This document shows positions 52,901 to 63,139 of a stretch of DNA of 64,000 nucleotides, piece by piece (the first letter of the stretch is position 1; each line of letters starts with the position of its first letter). The notes beneath the pieces were generated by a model. It saw nothing but the letters and a program-made list of their open reading frames with translations, ran no database searches and had not been told where the DNA came from. The position numbers and the translations under genes were made by a program. This stretch comes from Spirosoma agri (GTDB taxonomy: Bacteria > Bacteroidota > Bacteroidia > Cytophagales > Spirosomataceae), in contig NZ_JAAGNZ010000001.1 of NCBI RefSeq assembly GCF_010747415.1, positions 62,001 through 126,000 on the forward strand, read 5' to 3'.

Positions 52901-53698
52901 GTGGATTATACGACGCCCGAAATTAGATCCGTTACGGTAACGCGCTACGCCAAACCCCTGCGTGAAGGAGGGTCATTGCCCGCGCTTGTGGAGGCCAATG
53001 ACGATTTTCTGTATGTGCTGAAATTCCGGGGCGCTGGTCAGGGAACAAAAGCCCTTATTGCCGAACTGGTTGCCGGCGAAATTGCCCGCGCGCTTGGGCT
53101 GCGGGTGCCTGAAATCGTATTCGCTAACCTCGATTCGGCCTTTGGACGCACCGAAGCCGATGAGGAAATTCAAGATCTGCTTCGGGCCAGTGAGGGACTT
53201 AACCTCGCGCTTCATTACCTGTCGGGTTCCATTACATTCGATCCCATCATCAATGAGGTTGATTCCCAATTGGCGTCGCAGATTGTGTGGCTGGATGCGT
53301 TCATTATGAATGTAGACCGTACGGCCCGCAACACGAACATGCTGATGTGGCACAAAGAATTATGGCTGATCGACCACGGTGCCGCGCTCTATGTGCACCA
53401 TACGGGTCCCAACTGGCCCGAACAAAGCCATCGCCCGTTTGCGCAAATCAAGGATCATGTACTCTTGGCTCAAGCTACTGAACTGGATGCCGTCGATGTC
53501 CGCTCGCGTCAGTTGCTCACGGCTGACCGTATCCAGGCAATCGTTTCGCTGATTCCCGACGAGTGGCTGACCAACGAGCTTGCGGTGGAGTCGCCGGATG
53601 AACAGCGTCGGGTGTATTCCCAGTTTTTAGAGGCACGACTGGCCTCATCAGCAATTTTTGTCAATGCAGCAAAGGAGGCCAGAAATGCACTTGTTTGA
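52901..53698 (+). CDS. HipA-like kinase (HipA_2 type)
   Basis: This protein of about 266 residues resembles stand-alone HipA-like kinases. It starts SVTVTRYAKPLREGGSLPALVEANDDFLYVLKFRGAGQG, with a lysine (LKFRG) that would bind ATP. The catalytic loop is in WLDAFIMNVDRTARNTNML and the metal-binding Asp in LWLIDHGAAL. No N-terminal HipA subdomain and no HipB-type antitoxin precede it. No ATG fits; GTG 52901 is preferred to TTG 52886. Its end overlaps the DUF3037 gene by 14 bases, the standard partner of this kinase type. The substrate is unknown. Confidence 0.78.
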   Translation: MDYTTPEIRSVTVTRYAKPLREGGSLPALVEANDDFLYVLKFRGAGQGTKALIAELVAGEIARALGLRVPEIVFANLDSAFGRTEADEEIQDLLRASEGLNLALHYLSGSITFDPIINEVDSQLASQIVWLDAFIMNVDRTARNTNMLMWHKELWLIDHGAALYVHHTGPNWPEQSHRPFAQIKDHVLLAQATELDAVDVRSRQLLTADRIQAIVSLIPDEWLTNELAVESPDEQRRVYSQFLEARLASSAIFVNAAKEARNALV

Positions 53699-54059
53699 AT
53701 ACGCCGTAATTCGGGTCGTGCCACGTGTCGAACGGGAAGAATTCCTGAACGTCGGTGTCATTTTGTACTGTCGCGGGCAAGGCTTTCTGCAAACGGTATT
53801 CGACCTGAACGAGAAACGGCTCTGCGCTTTTTCGAACGAACTGGACATTCAGGAGCTGGAAGCAAGATTTCGCGCTTTCGAACGGATTTGCGCCGGTCGG
53901 CGGGAGGGTGGCGTCATTGGTCAACTGGCTATTGCTGAGCGATTTCGCTGGCTTACATCGACCCGTAGCACCGTCGTGCAAACATCACCGGTTCACCCCG
54001 GATTATGCGCGGATGCCGCCGAAACACTCGCCCGACTCTTCGCCCAGTTGGTTCTATGA
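53685..54059 (+). CDS. DUF3037 family protein
   Basis: This 124-residue protein starts MHLFEYAVIRVVPRVEREEFLNVGVILYCR, the DUF3037 signature, with FDLNEKRLCAF and later a helical C terminus. The ATG at 53685 is preceded by AAAGGAGG, one of the few strong Shine-Dalgarno sites in the window. This suits a start inside the preceding gene (14-bp overlap). Its partner is the HipA-like kinase. Function is unknown; it may be a cognate substrate or inhibitor of the kinase. Confidence 0.85.
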   Translation: MHLFEYAVIRVVPRVEREEFLNVGVILYCRGQGFLQTVFDLNEKRLCAFSNELDIQELEARFRAFERICAGRREGGVIGQLAIAERFRWLTSTRSTVVQTSPVHPGLCADAAETLARLFAQLVL

Positions 54060-54118
54060 AAGATTGGCAGACGACGCTTCGTTTGTGATTTTCCGTCTTC
54101 TTTCGCATCTTCATTGTC

Positions 54119-55414
54119 ATGCGATCCATTCCGAAACGACTCATCGGCGTTTTATCCGTCGTGGCAACCATCAGTTACGGGCAGCCCCGAACAGACTCCT
54201 TCCTGACGAACCTCTTTCGCTCGAATCGGAGCGCAGTTTTCCAGGAAGTCATTCGGTATCCGGATACGTACCGACTCCAGATCATTTACACGCAGATCGA
54301 CCGCGATAAGAACAATACGCCATCGTTCAGGAATTACTATTTTAACGAAGATAGTACTCGCTATTTCAATCCGGCATCTACGGTGAAACTACCGCTTGCC
54401 CTGCTCGCGCTCGAAAAACTGAACGACCTGAACAAGCCGCAGGTGACTAAGTCAACCGCCATGCAGTTCGACAGCGCCTATAGTAAGCAAACCAGAGAAT
54501 GGCGGGATGAAACGTCCGAAACGGGTTACCCCTCGATCGCGCATTTTATCAAAAAAGCGTTTCTGGTTAGCGACAACGACGCTTATAGCCGGATGTATGA
54601 ATTTGTAGGGCAAGGCGCCATTAATCGTTCACTACACGCAAAGGGCTATCTGGATACGCGCATCACACACTGCTTCGTGCGCATGACTGCCGACGAGAAT
54701 AGACACACAAACCCGATCCGGTTTATTAGGTCGGATGGGTCGGTAATTTACAAGCAACCAGCCGCTTACAACACCGATCCGTTTGATTTTCGCCGGACGG
54801 CGAAGCTCGGCAAGGGCTTTTACCGGAACGATACGCTCATCCATCAGCCGTTTGACTTTACGGAGCGAAATAAGCTACCGCTCGAATCGTTCCAGCAGAT
54901 TTTGCAGTCGGTTCTATTTCCGTCCTCGGTTTCGCCCCGTCAACGATTCAACCTCAAGCCCGACGATTACACGTTTCTGTACCAATACTTATCGCAGTAT
55001 CCCGGTGAAACTAACTACCCAAAATACGACGCGAAGCAGTACTACGATAGCTACGTAAAATTCTTTTTTATGGACAGTCTACACCACCGGCTGCCCGATG
55101 AGGTGCGGGTTTTTAACAAGGTCGGCTGGGCATACGGTTTTCTGACGGATGCTTCGTACGTAGCCGACTTTAAAAACAAGGTCGAATACATGCTTACCGC
55201 TACGATTTACGTCAACCGAGATGGCATTTTGAACGACGATAAATACGAATTCGAGAGTGTAGGTCACCCGTTCATGTATCAGCTGGGTCAGATGATCTAT
55301 CAGCACGAATTGACGCGTAAGCGGCCCTACAAGCCAAACCTTACCAAATTTCAGATCCCTTACGAGAAACGACGAAACGATAATCGACCTGTTATTAGAG
55401 ATGTTGATAACTAG
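54119..55414 (+). CDS. Class A beta-lactamase-fold serine hydrolase
   Basis: This 431-residue protein has an N-terminal signal-like segment (IGVLSVVATISYG). Penicillin-recognising motifs: STVK (Ser87, Lys90), SDN in LVSDNDAYSRM and KVG in FNKVGWAYG in place of KTG. Class A-type spacing is stretched by an insertion of about 100 residues. It is probably periplasmic. True beta-lactamase activity is doubtful; the family includes many peptidases of unknown substrate. It lies 59 bp after DUF3037 on the same strand and converges with the HhH-barrel gene. Confidence 0.8.
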   Translation: MRSIPKRLIGVLSVVATISYGQPRTDSFLTNLFRSNRSAVFQEVIRYPDTYRLQIIYTQIDRDKNNTPSFRNYYFNEDSTRYFNPASTVKLPLALLALEKLNDLNKPQVTKSTAMQFDSAYSKQTREWRDETSETGYPSIAHFIKKAFLVSDNDAYSRMYEFVGQGAINRSLHAKGYLDTRITHCFVRMTADENRHTNPIRFIRSDGSVIYKQPAAYNTDPFDFRRTAKLGKGFYRNDTLIHQPFDFTERNKLPLESFQQILQSVLFPSSVSPRQRFNLKPDDYTFLYQYLSQYPGETNYPKYDAKQYYDSYVKFFFMDSLHHRLPDEVRVFNKVGWAYGFLTDASYVADFKNKVEYMLTATIYVNRDGILNDDKYEFESVGHPFMYQLGQMIYQHELTRKRPYKPNLTKFQIPYEKRRNDNRPVIRDVDN

Positions 55415-55438
55415 AATGTTGAGCTAAAATCAGTTCCT

Positions 55439-57562
55439 TTAAAACCGCCACCTTGTCTGAATCTTTACTTCCGATTTATGAGGTGCGTTAATCTGGTCAA
55501 GGTCGGAGCCGATGGTTTTTTGATCAATCATATCGGTTCGTGACCAGCGCATCCAGATCGACAAGTGCTGGTTCAGGTTGTATTGTACCAGCAGATAGTG
55601 TCGAAAGCCGTGATTAAAATAGGCCGGAAAAGAAAACGCGTATAAAACGTCGCGCTCGTACACATATTGGCGGCTGTCGTAATCGTCCGTCCCGAACAGA
55701 GCTATTCGTCCGCTAATACTCAATCGCCGAATGTCCAGAGTAGCATCCTGAACCAGCACAAAGCCATTGGACGGCGGCTGACCCGCATACGAGAAGCTGC
55801 CAAACTGAATGCGGGACCGTAACGATAATCCCCGCGTGAGCACATAATCAGCGTTCAGTGCTAGGTTTCGGCGCGTTGTGCCAACCGTCTCTTTGGGATC
55901 ACTATCGGGTAGATTCTTTTCTTTGTGCTCGTCGTGATAAACCAGATAGAAAGCCGTTTGCCGGTTGGGCGTGTAACGCGCCTGGAGTAAGTAATCAAAC
56001 CCACTGGACGGCTTATCGACCAGGTACTTCAGCCACGGGAAACGAAAATAATCGATGAAGCCGCCAAGGGTGAGCTTTCGGTAAAGGCTGTATTTCAGGC
56101 CCAGGTAAGCCCCCGACTCGTTGATGGTGCGGCTTCCTTCACTAAAGCCATTGCTGTAAAAACTGTGAAAATTTCGGTCATAATGCCGTAGCGCGACGGC
56201 CATGTCCACTTTCTTCGTTAGGCTTGCCAGCGTACCCGCAACGGCACCGATTTCCCCCGAATTAGTCACAGAGCCACTACTCCGCGCGATCTCACCGAAG
56301 AAATTCCAGTTATGCCAGATGTATCCACCGTGCAGGCCCACGACCAGGTTTCGGTTTCCCGTAAATTCATACTGATTATAAGGCAAATTGCGTCGCTGGT
56401 AAGCGTGGTCAAAGGTTGTTTGCAGGATGGTCAGACCGGCCTGTACCTGCTGCCGGTTGTGGTATAGCAGATGTGTACCAATGTTGGTTTCGAGCAAACT
56501 ACCCTGATCGTCGAGTTCGGATTGGGTCCGGTGCAGACCTGATGTTTGCAGAGAAGTCGCCATAATCTCCTGATTGGCGATGGTCATATTGGCGTCGCGT
56601 CGGTTGCGGGCGGCTATGAGGGTAAGGTCCAGCGTGGGACGAATGGCATAGGTAGCCGTAGCACCTCGGAAATAACCGTACTCCGTTAAGGACGTATACG
56701 GTCGGGCCCCCAGCGTTGGCCGTCGAACCGTCTGTACCGTTTCGGCGCTTTTGCCCAGCACAAAACCTGCCGACAGCACCAGACCCTGCCCAATCTGTAC
56801 CTGATAATCACCAAGCAGGATAGTACGCCAGCGACCTCGATTCTGCACCTGCGCATGAAAAGAAATGTAATCGGCACCGTACCGGCGGATGGACGGTTGC
56901 CAGTCTATAGGTTCGCCGGAATCTTTCTCTAGTGTGAAACCGACACTAAACGCCCGTGGCCGACTGTAACGATAACGGGCGTACCATTGCTGCGCATTGC
57001 CGAGATAGCGCGTTGGTAACTTACCATTTTTGTCGGGCGTCGCGTCCGAAAATCCTTTCTGCTGCTCCAAAACTCGCTCATAGCGTACGAGCAGGTAGTT
57101 GTCTATAGGCGTTGGCAGGGTTCCGAACAGGCGTGGATTGCCTGCTACTGTCACAAACGGGAGGAGCCGTCGAATCGTTGGCAGATCGAAGTCGGGTACA
57201 GCCTGAAGCTCATAAATTGACAATAGATCGCCAAATTGAGCCCGGTAAGTCGCCAGATTACTCAACTGCCGTTCGGTCAGGAGGTAGGTGGCCGCCAACT
57301 CATCACGCGTTGCTGTGTTCAGATCAAGCGGATTGGCATAAAGCTGTGTCAGTGCATCGTAAACAGACGGGTAGTCAATGCCTTCCGTCTGAACGGGAAA
57401 CAAATCCTGTATGTACCGGCTGATAGCGTCAGTCGATCGATTCGGTTGCGTTGATTGGCAAACGGCTTGATTATCAGTGAGAAAATATGCTACGATAGAC
57501 AGACAAACCGTACGCATAACTACGTACGATGTGAACCGGCCGATTCTGATTACAAACGTCAT
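55439..57562 (-). CDS. Helix-hairpin-helix protein with outer-membrane barrel
   Basis: This 707-residue protein has a signal peptide. After it comes a region (about 45-135) with two helix-hairpin-helix motifs, NPLDLNTATRDELA and FGDLLSIYELQAVPDFDLPTIRRL, as in ComEA-like DNA-binding proteins. The remaining 550 residues are beta-rich with alternating aromatic strands (QAGLTILQTTFDHAYQ, VDMAVALRHYDRNFHSFYS) and end in WRF, typical of an outer-membrane beta-barrel. The ligand is unknown; DNA binding is only suggested by the HhH part. An internal ATG at 57520 is an alternative start. Confidence 0.75.
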   Translation of the reverse strand: MTFVIRIGRFTSYVVMRTVCLSIVAYFLTDNQAVCQSTQPNRSTDAISRYIQDLFPVQTEGIDYPSVYDALTQLYANPLDLNTATRDELAATYLLTERQLSNLATYRAQFGDLLSIYELQAVPDFDLPTIRRLLPFVTVAGNPRLFGTLPTPIDNYLLVRYERVLEQQKGFSDATPDKNGKLPTRYLGNAQQWYARYRYSRPRAFSVGFTLEKDSGEPIDWQPSIRRYGADYISFHAQVQNRGRWRTILLGDYQVQIGQGLVLSAGFVLGKSAETVQTVRRPTLGARPYTSLTEYGYFRGATATYAIRPTLDLTLIAARNRRDANMTIANQEIMATSLQTSGLHRTQSELDDQGSLLETNIGTHLLYHNRQQVQAGLTILQTTFDHAYQRRNLPYNQYEFTGNRNLVVGLHGGYIWHNWNFFGEIARSSGSVTNSGEIGAVAGTLASLTKKVDMAVALRHYDRNFHSFYSNGFSEGSRTINESGAYLGLKYSLYRKLTLGGFIDYFRFPWLKYLVDKPSSGFDYLLQARYTPNRQTAFYLVYHDEHKEKNLPDSDPKETVGTTRRNLALNADYVLTRGLSLRSRIQFGSFSYAGQPPSNGFVLVQDATLDIRRLSISGRIALFGTDDYDSRQYVYERDVLYAFSFPAYFNHGFRHYLLVQYNLNQHLSIWMRWSRTDMIDQKTIGSDLDQINAPHKSEVKIQTRWRF

Positions 57563-57642
57563 CTGACTTTGACGAATGCAGTCAAATTAGGTAACTAATA
57601 TTGCGCTTATAGTTGACTAATCGATACGATCTGAATTGCCCC

Positions 57643-58929
57643 TTATGAGAACCGTCGTTTCAGGATTTCGACCAATTCGCTGACTTCATCACTGCTCATA
57701 TCCCAGAGGTATTGGGATGCGTATCGATACGAAATCAGATCAAGCGCCTGACCGTAGTTGCTCAGCGTGTCAATTTCATCAATGGCATTATTATAGGCCC
57801 CCGTGTTGCCGTTGAAAAGCTGATTGATGAACCGGAATTTCTGGTTGAGCGAGATGCTGCGCGCTACACTTTCGATGGGTGCTCTGGTAAACGCTTCAGC
57901 TACGGATTCTGGCTCGGCAGGTGTAGACAGCCGAATCGTATCGTTCAATGTGGGCGTTGACTCCGTTGTATGGTCAATAGTAACGGATGTATCGTTCTGA
58001 TCGACTGATGGTTGCGAAATAGCGCCGGTCTGCAACTGCGATGGCTGACTGGTGGGTGCAACCGGTTCCGGACCGGGTGTATTACCGAGAAATAAAGAAC
58101 CTCCCGAACTGGAAAAATCGTCGGGGAGCGGTGCTGGTGTTGGATCGGGCTGCGGAGGAATGGCGGGTGCTATGCCTTCGGTAGACCAGTTCGTTGTTGA
58201 CGTCGTGTCGAGCGCAACCAGCGGAGCCGGGGGAACTGTTGGCTCGATGGCCGTATCGAAAAACGACCGTCCGGGGGTTGCCGGAATGCTGTCGGGAACA
58301 TGACTGCGGAGTAGGGCCGGCACATCCATCGGCACTTTTTCGGAAAATAGCGCGACGAATTTATCGTAATGTTCTAGTTCGTGGCCACGCTGCGTCAGGG
58401 CTTCGTCCAGGAAATTCAGGGCCTGGTTGACGTACACAAAAGGCTTGCCATTCATCCGTTGGGCGATGTGTGCCGGGACAAACTGGTTGATTTTCGTGTA
58501 CCGGGTTATTTGCTTCAGGGCCGTAGCCGTAAGCGTAAATTCCGGTTGACTGCGCAGAATGTCATCAAAGTAAGCGCGCGGATCAAAAATCATGGTAATT
58601 GTCCGACGGGTTGCCTCGGCCAGTAAAGGCTCCAGCTGTTCACGCCGAACCGAAATATGCTGCGACACCACGTTCATGAAATTCTGCAACGCTTCCTGAA
58701 CATCAGCATTGGTAAAGTCGAAATAGGGACTACGGAACTTCTCCGCGTCGCTCTGCCACTTTTCCGATAGGCTGCTGATAACGAACAGGTTGATCTGACT
58801 GATGGGTGTCAGCGCCAGAATTTGCTGCCCGCTGATGGTTGAATGATGCTGGTAAAAGTCGGAGGCTGTCCGACGGGCGTATAACTTACTGTATTCGGTG
58901 AGCGCGTTGGCGTTAAACTTGTTCGACAT
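57643..58929 (-). CDS. Hypothetical protein with proline-rich linker
   Basis: This 428-residue protein is not recognised. Residues 1-220 are helical and charged (ISQINLFVISSLSEKWQSDAEKF, DEALTQRGHELEHYDKFVALF). Residues about 225-355 are a low-complexity Pro/Ser/Thr linker. The last 75 residues form a second helical domain (RFINQLFNGNTGAYNNAI, ASQYLWDMSSDEVSELVEILKRRF). No signal peptide or membrane segment, so probably cytoplasmic. It is divergent from tdk. ATG 58929 was chosen; the frame runs 42 bases further upstream. Confidence 0.75.
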   Translation of the reverse strand: MSNKFNANALTEYSKLYARRTASDFYQHHSTISGQQILALTPISQINLFVISSLSEKWQSDAEKFRSPYFDFTNADVQEALQNFMNVVSQHISVRREQLEPLLAEATRRTITMIFDPRAYFDDILRSQPEFTLTATALKQITRYTKINQFVPAHIAQRMNGKPFVYVNQALNFLDEALTQRGHELEHYDKFVALFSEKVPMDVPALLRSHVPDSIPATPGRSFFDTAIEPTVPPAPLVALDTTSTTNWSTEGIAPAIPPQPDPTPAPLPDDFSSSGGSLFLGNTPGPEPVAPTSQPSQLQTGAISQPSVDQNDTSVTIDHTTESTPTLNDTIRLSTPAEPESVAEAFTRAPIESVARSISLNQKFRFINQLFNGNTGAYNNAIDEIDTLSNYGQALDLISYRYASQYLWDMSSDEVSELVEILKRRFS

Positions 58930-58971
58930 CAGGAAAAGCCTTTGTTTTGTAAAGATAAAGTTTTCGGACAC

Positions 58972-59014
58972 AAACCACTTTTTGGCCCTTAAAGAAGTTA
59001 AAAAAAAGTGGTTT
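58972..59014. repeat. 12-bp perfect inverted repeat in the divergent tdk promoter region
   Basis: AAACCACTTTTT (58972-58983) and AAAAAGTGGTTT (59003-59014) flank 19 nt. It lies between two divergent genes, so it is more likely a regulatory or protein-binding site than a terminator, but no regulator is identified. Confidence 0.55.
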
Positions 59015-59096
59015 AAGCCTTAATGTAGGCCAACGATCCAACGCTCGACCTGGTTGCGCGTAAAGATCGACTGGCCTCTGAACCGACTGGCACCAA

Positions 59097-59726
59097 ATGT
59101 TTATTGAAACCACTCGACGACCTGAGCCACCTCACCTTCGCACCGGCTGGATTGAGGTAATTTGCGGCTCCATGTTCTCCGGAAAGACCGAAGAACTGAT
59201 CCGGCGGCTCACGCGCGCACGAATCGCCAAACTGAAGGTCGAGATCGTTAAACCGGCTATCGACACGCGGTATGACGCAGAAAATATCGTTTCGCATTCG
59301 TCGCTGAGTATTCAGTCAACACCTGTGCAAACAGCGGGCCAGATAATCGCCCTCACCGGGGACTGTGATGTAGTTGGTATCGACGAAGCCCAATTTTTTG
59401 ATAAAGAGATTGTCGATGTTTGCCGAATGCTGGCCAATCAGGGAAAACGAGTAGTGCTGGCCGGTTTGGACATGGACTATTCCGGACAGCCGTTTGGTTG
59501 CATGCCCCAACTCATGGCCATTGCCGAATACGTAACCAAAGTCCACGCAATTTGTGTAGTCTGTGGCGATATTGCTCAATACTCTTACCGACTCGTGCCT
59601 TCCCAGGAACGAGTGCTTCTCGGTGAAACGGATAGTTACGAAGCGCGCTGCCGACGTTGTTTCAATTTGGGCGACAAAGCCGGTCGAAAAGAATGGGCGT
59701 ACGAAGACGTTCGCGAAAATGAGTGA
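59097..59726 (+). CDS. tdk: Thymidine kinase
   Basis: This 209-residue type II thymidine kinase salvages thymidine to dTMP. The P-loop is [11 protein letters not shown] (about 24-34), the Walker B-like IDEAQFF is near 97, [16 protein letters not shown] follows, and the zinc ribbon cysteines are in CVVCGD and CRRC. The catalytic Glu is in DEAQ. Cytoplasmic. Its last eight bases overlap the porZ start, implying co-transcription and coupled translation. Confidence 0.96.
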   Translation: MFIETTRRPEPPHLRTGWIEVICGSMFSGKTEELIRRLTRARIAKLKVEIVKPAIDTRYDAENIVSHSSLSIQSTPVQTAGQIIALTGDCDVVGIDEAQFFDKEIVDVCRMLANQGKRVVLAGLDMDYSGQPFGCMPQLMAIAEYVTKVHAICVVCGDIAQYSYRLVPSQERVLLGETDSYEARCRRCFNLGDKAGRKEWAYEDVRENE

Positions 59727-62025
59727 CTACAGGGCTGGCATCCCAGGCAGGAACGAGAGCTGTAGCCAAATCAAGTTGCGGTTCAGGCGATTCAGTTTAT
59801 GGGGCCTAATGCTGGTAGCCATCGTTCATCAGTCGGTACTGGCCCAAATTGGTAGCTGGCAGACCCACGTCAGTTATCGCTCGGGCCAGTCGATAGCCAT
59901 AACCCCAGCAACCGTTTACGCAGCTACGCAGAATGGCCTCTTCTATGTAGACAAAGCCACGAATGAACTCGTTGTAGTATCAAAAAAAGATGGATTAAGT
60001 GATGTCGGTATCAGCCGATTGCTCTATCTGGCCGATCAGCAACGGATATTGATCGCCTACCGAAATGGCAACCTGGATTTTCTGGCTCTATCAAACGCTG
60101 GTGAGCCAGCCGGAGTTGTCAACGTCAATACGATTCTGGCGGCCACCAATCTCCCTGCGTCACGTACGATCTATCACATCAATCGCGTAGGATCGAACGC
60201 GTATCTCAGCACCGATTTCGGACTAGTTGTACTGGATGTGGTCAAAAATGAGATTCGGGATACGTACTTTAGTCAGCGTGCCGACGGATCGGCTTTACCG
60301 ATTTATCAGACAACGACAACGGCTGATAGTCTCTATGCGCTGACGGCACCGCTGATCGCGACCGAAACCGGCCGACGACTTCGGGCCATTCGGTTTGCCG
60401 CTAACGTTAACGTTGCTGATCCCGCTAACTGGAAAAGGATTGCGGAGCCGGGAATCCAACTGGAGTCAATCGTCACTAATCAGGGTCGCTTGTCCGCAAC
60501 AGTCAATGGACAGGGTATTTACGAGCGGCAGTCAGGTCGGTGGGTTTTGTCCCAGGCACTGACCCGTTCACTGGTTCGCCAATTCCCAACCGCCACTACG
60601 CCAATTTTAGCGACGACCGGAACAATAACCACGCCAAACGCAGGGCCGTTCACGAGTTCGCTGGTAGTAAATCCCCGCGATGCTGCGCTGGATGGTAGCG
60701 CGATTTGGATCGCGGATACGCAGAACGGGTTACTGTCGGGTAGCGGAGGAACTTTGCGGCAAATCGCTCCCGAAGGTCCGGCTCAGGATCAGTTCGCTGG
60801 ACTATATGCCTACGCACAATGGCTCATTGCCCTGCCCAGAGGGCCGCAGGACACGACCGCACTAACCGTAAGTCAACCTCCGGTTGAGGTGTTGGCTGTT
60901 CCTGACGAGCGTTGGCTCACCGTTTCTGGAACGGGAGTCGTGTCTGGATTCAATTCAGCCGCGTATCTGACCGCCGAGCAGAAACTGTACCTCTCCAGTT
61001 ATGGAGGTGGTTTGTGGGTTCAGAATGATGATCTGACGCTCACTGCCGTCACGTTGCCCGCGACTATCGTGCCGTTTATTACGAGTCTGGCTACGGATAT
61101 TGACGGAAATTTGTGGATGGCAACGGGCGGTCCAATATTTCAACGGGCTACGCTCCATGTACGGCGACCTGATGGACAGTTTCAATCTTTTTCGATCGTC
61201 AATGATCAGAGTATCGTGCAGATTGTTCCCGACGATAATGGCTTCTTATGGCTCCGACTTGGCTTTGGCGGTGTGCTGGTCGTTGATCCGCAGGCGAATC
61301 GTATTCGCTACCTGAGTACGCAGACCGGGCAGGGCGGACTGCTGACCAACGCGGTTCGTACGTTGGTAAAAGATCGAAACGGAGCCATCTGGGTAGGCAC
61401 CGATCTAGGGCCCACTGTTTTTGATAGCCCTTATGGCGCATTTGATGCCACCATCGATGCGCAGCCACCGTTGCTGAACCGGCGTCGATTACTGGCAAAC
61501 GAACCCGTCACGGCTATTGCTGTTGACGGCGGCAACCGGAAGTGGATCGGCACGCGCGATGGCCTTTACCACGTTTCGCCCGATGGGTCGCAGCTACTCG
61601 ACACATTTACGGCGGCTACCAGTCCATTACCCAATAACGCCGTTCAGGCGATCGCGATCGAGCCGATCAGTGGCCGTGTCTTTATCGAAACCGGAACGTC
61701 GGACCAGCCCAATGGTATCATTTCGTATCGGGGACCCGCCACCGAACCGGCCAGCGCGCTGAGCAGTCTAACCATTTTTCCGAACCCGGTGCGACCCGAT
61801 TTTACGGGGACCGTTGGTATCAATGGACTGACCGACAATTCAACCGTGAAAATTCTGGACGCGGGTGGTCAGCTGGTGTATGAGGCCCGTTCGCAGGGTG
61901 GTTCGGCAACCTGGAACCTGCGCGATTATCGGGGGCGGTCAGCGCAGACGGGTATTTATCTGGTGGTTGTCGTGACGGCCGATGGGACCGAGGGGCTTGC
62001 CGGAAAGCTGGCCGTTGTCCGGTAA
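59719..62025 (+). CDS. porZ: Type IX secretion system protein PorZ
   Basis: This protein of about 768 residues has a signal peptide ([19 protein letters not shown]) followed by [17 protein letters not shown], the usual PorZ start. Two beta-propeller halves follow with [33 protein letters not shown] and [17 protein letters not shown] repeats. A T9SS sorting domain starts at SLTIFPNPV and ends in AVVR. PorZ takes part in modifying and attaching T9SS cargo at the cell surface (A-LPS delivery in Porphyromonas). ATG 59719 overlaps tdk by eight bases; ATG 59809 also begins the hydrophobic stretch. Confidence 0.88.
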   Translation: MSDYRAGIPGRNESCSQIKLRFRRFSLWGLMLVAIVHQSVLAQIGSWQTHVSYRSGQSIAITPATVYAATQNGLFYVDKATNELVVVSKKDGLSDVGISRLLYLADQQRILIAYRNGNLDFLALSNAGEPAGVVNVNTILAATNLPASRTIYHINRVGSNAYLSTDFGLVVLDVVKNEIRDTYFSQRADGSALPIYQTTTTADSLYALTAPLIATETGRRLRAIRFAANVNVADPANWKRIAEPGIQLESIVTNQGRLSATVNGQGIYERQSGRWVLSQALTRSLVRQFPTATTPILATTGTITTPNAGPFTSSLVVNPRDAALDGSAIWIADTQNGLLSGSGGTLRQIAPEGPAQDQFAGLYAYAQWLIALPRGPQDTTALTVSQPPVEVLAVPDERWLTVSGTGVVSGFNSAAYLTAEQKLYLSSYGGGLWVQNDDLTLTAVTLPATIVPFITSLATDIDGNLWMATGGPIFQRATLHVRRPDGQFQSFSIVNDQSIVQIVPDDNGFLWLRLGFGGVLVVDPQANRIRYLSTQTGQGGLLTNAVRTLVKDRNGAIWVGTDLGPTVFDSPYGAFDATIDAQPPLLNRRRLLANEPVTAIAVDGGNRKWIGTRDGLYHVSPDGSQLLDTFTAATSPLPNNAVQAIAIEPISGRVFIETGTSDQPNGIISYRGPATEPASALSSLTIFPNPVRPDFTGTVGINGLTDNSTVKILDAGGQLVYEARSQGGSATWNLRDYRGRSAQTGIYLVVVVTADGTEGLAGKLAVVR

Positions 62026-62106
62026 GCAAACCAGATTGATTCGGGATGAGTTGTGAATCTGATTGTTTGTTATTGCCGTGTTACGTATTTCCTAGACTGA
62101 TCCGAT

Positions 62107-63129
62107 ATGCTTCACCTCGATGCCCAAAACACTGATGTTCTCCAGGATTACTTACGCCGACGTGGCTGGCTCGATACCGAAGAAAAGATCGAATCGGTCG
62201 AGAAGCCCGGTGAAGGAAACATGAACTATACCGTCCGGGTGATAACGCCCAACCGAACACTGATTGTCAAGCAGTCTCGGGACTATGTGGAGAAATACCC
62301 AACGATTCCGGCTCCGGCTAATCGGGCGGTTATCGAAGGGCGATTCTACCAGAAAGTTCAGCCGATCCCGATGCTGGCCAATTATATGCCCCAACTGCTG
62401 GGGGCCGACGAAGACAATAATATTCTGGTGCTTCAGGATCTGGGCACTGCCCGTGACTACACCTTTCTGTATCAACCTGGTCAGCTTTTGAGCGATACGG
62501 ATTCGGTGGCCCTAACGGCCTATCTGTCTGAGCTTCATCATCAGTTTCTGGTCGAAGAGCCCGATCCGATTTTTGCCAATCAGGCTATGCGAGAATTGAA
62601 TCACGAACACCTGTTCAAGTATCCGTTTCTGGAAGAAAACGGATTTGATCTCGATACGATTCAGCCGGGTTTGCAGGCGCTGGCAATGCCTTACAAACGC
62701 GACGCCGACCTGAAAAAGAGCGTCCGACAATTGGGCGAACGCTATCTGGCCGACGGTACGCGAAGAGGAGCAACAAGTGCTCCTAAAGCACTCTTGCACG
62801 GTGATTATTATCCCGGTAGCTGGTTGCAGGCAACGATCGGTGATGAGCTTGTCATTAAAGTGATCGACCCGGAATTCTGTTTCTACGGTCCTCCGGAGTT
62901 CGATCTGGGAGTAATGATTGCCCATTTGATGATGGCGCAGCAGCCGCTCTCGACGCTGGACACAATTTTGGCAACTTACGAAAAACCTGCGGGTTTTGAT
63001 GATACGCTTCGCCAGCGCTTCACGGGCGTTGAACTTATGCGCCGGTTGATTGGACTGGCTCAACTCCCGTTAAGTCTGTCGCTCGAGCAAAAACAATCGT
63101 TATTAAGTGAGGCCCGTCACATGCTTTAA
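62107..63129 (+). CDS. Phosphotransferase enzyme family (aminoglycoside/methylthioribose kinase-like)
   Basis: This 340-residue kinase-fold protein begins with a phosphate-binding segment EKPGEGNMNYTVRV and the lysine in TLIVKQSRDYVEKYP. The catalytic loop is in ALLHGDYYPGSWLQ and the metal site in IDPEFCFYGPPEFDLG. The last two closely recall methylthioribose kinase. Cytoplasmic. It lies 10 bp before the nucleoside hydrolase gene, so a role in nucleoside or sugar salvage (for example phosphorylating a released pentose) is a reasonable guess, unproven. Confidence 0.88.
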   Translation: MLHLDAQNTDVLQDYLRRRGWLDTEEKIESVEKPGEGNMNYTVRVITPNRTLIVKQSRDYVEKYPTIPAPANRAVIEGRFYQKVQPIPMLANYMPQLLGADEDNNILVLQDLGTARDYTFLYQPGQLLSDTDSVALTAYLSELHHQFLVEEPDPIFANQAMRELNHEHLFKYPFLEENGFDLDTIQPGLQALAMPYKRDADLKKSVRQLGERYLADGTRRGATSAPKALLHGDYYPGSWLQATIGDELVIKVIDPEFCFYGPPEFDLGVMIAHLMMAQQPLSTLDTILATYEKPAGFDDTLRQRFTGVELMRRLIGLAQLPLSLSLEQKQSLLSEARHML

Positions 63130-63139
63130 TCATCAGCCT

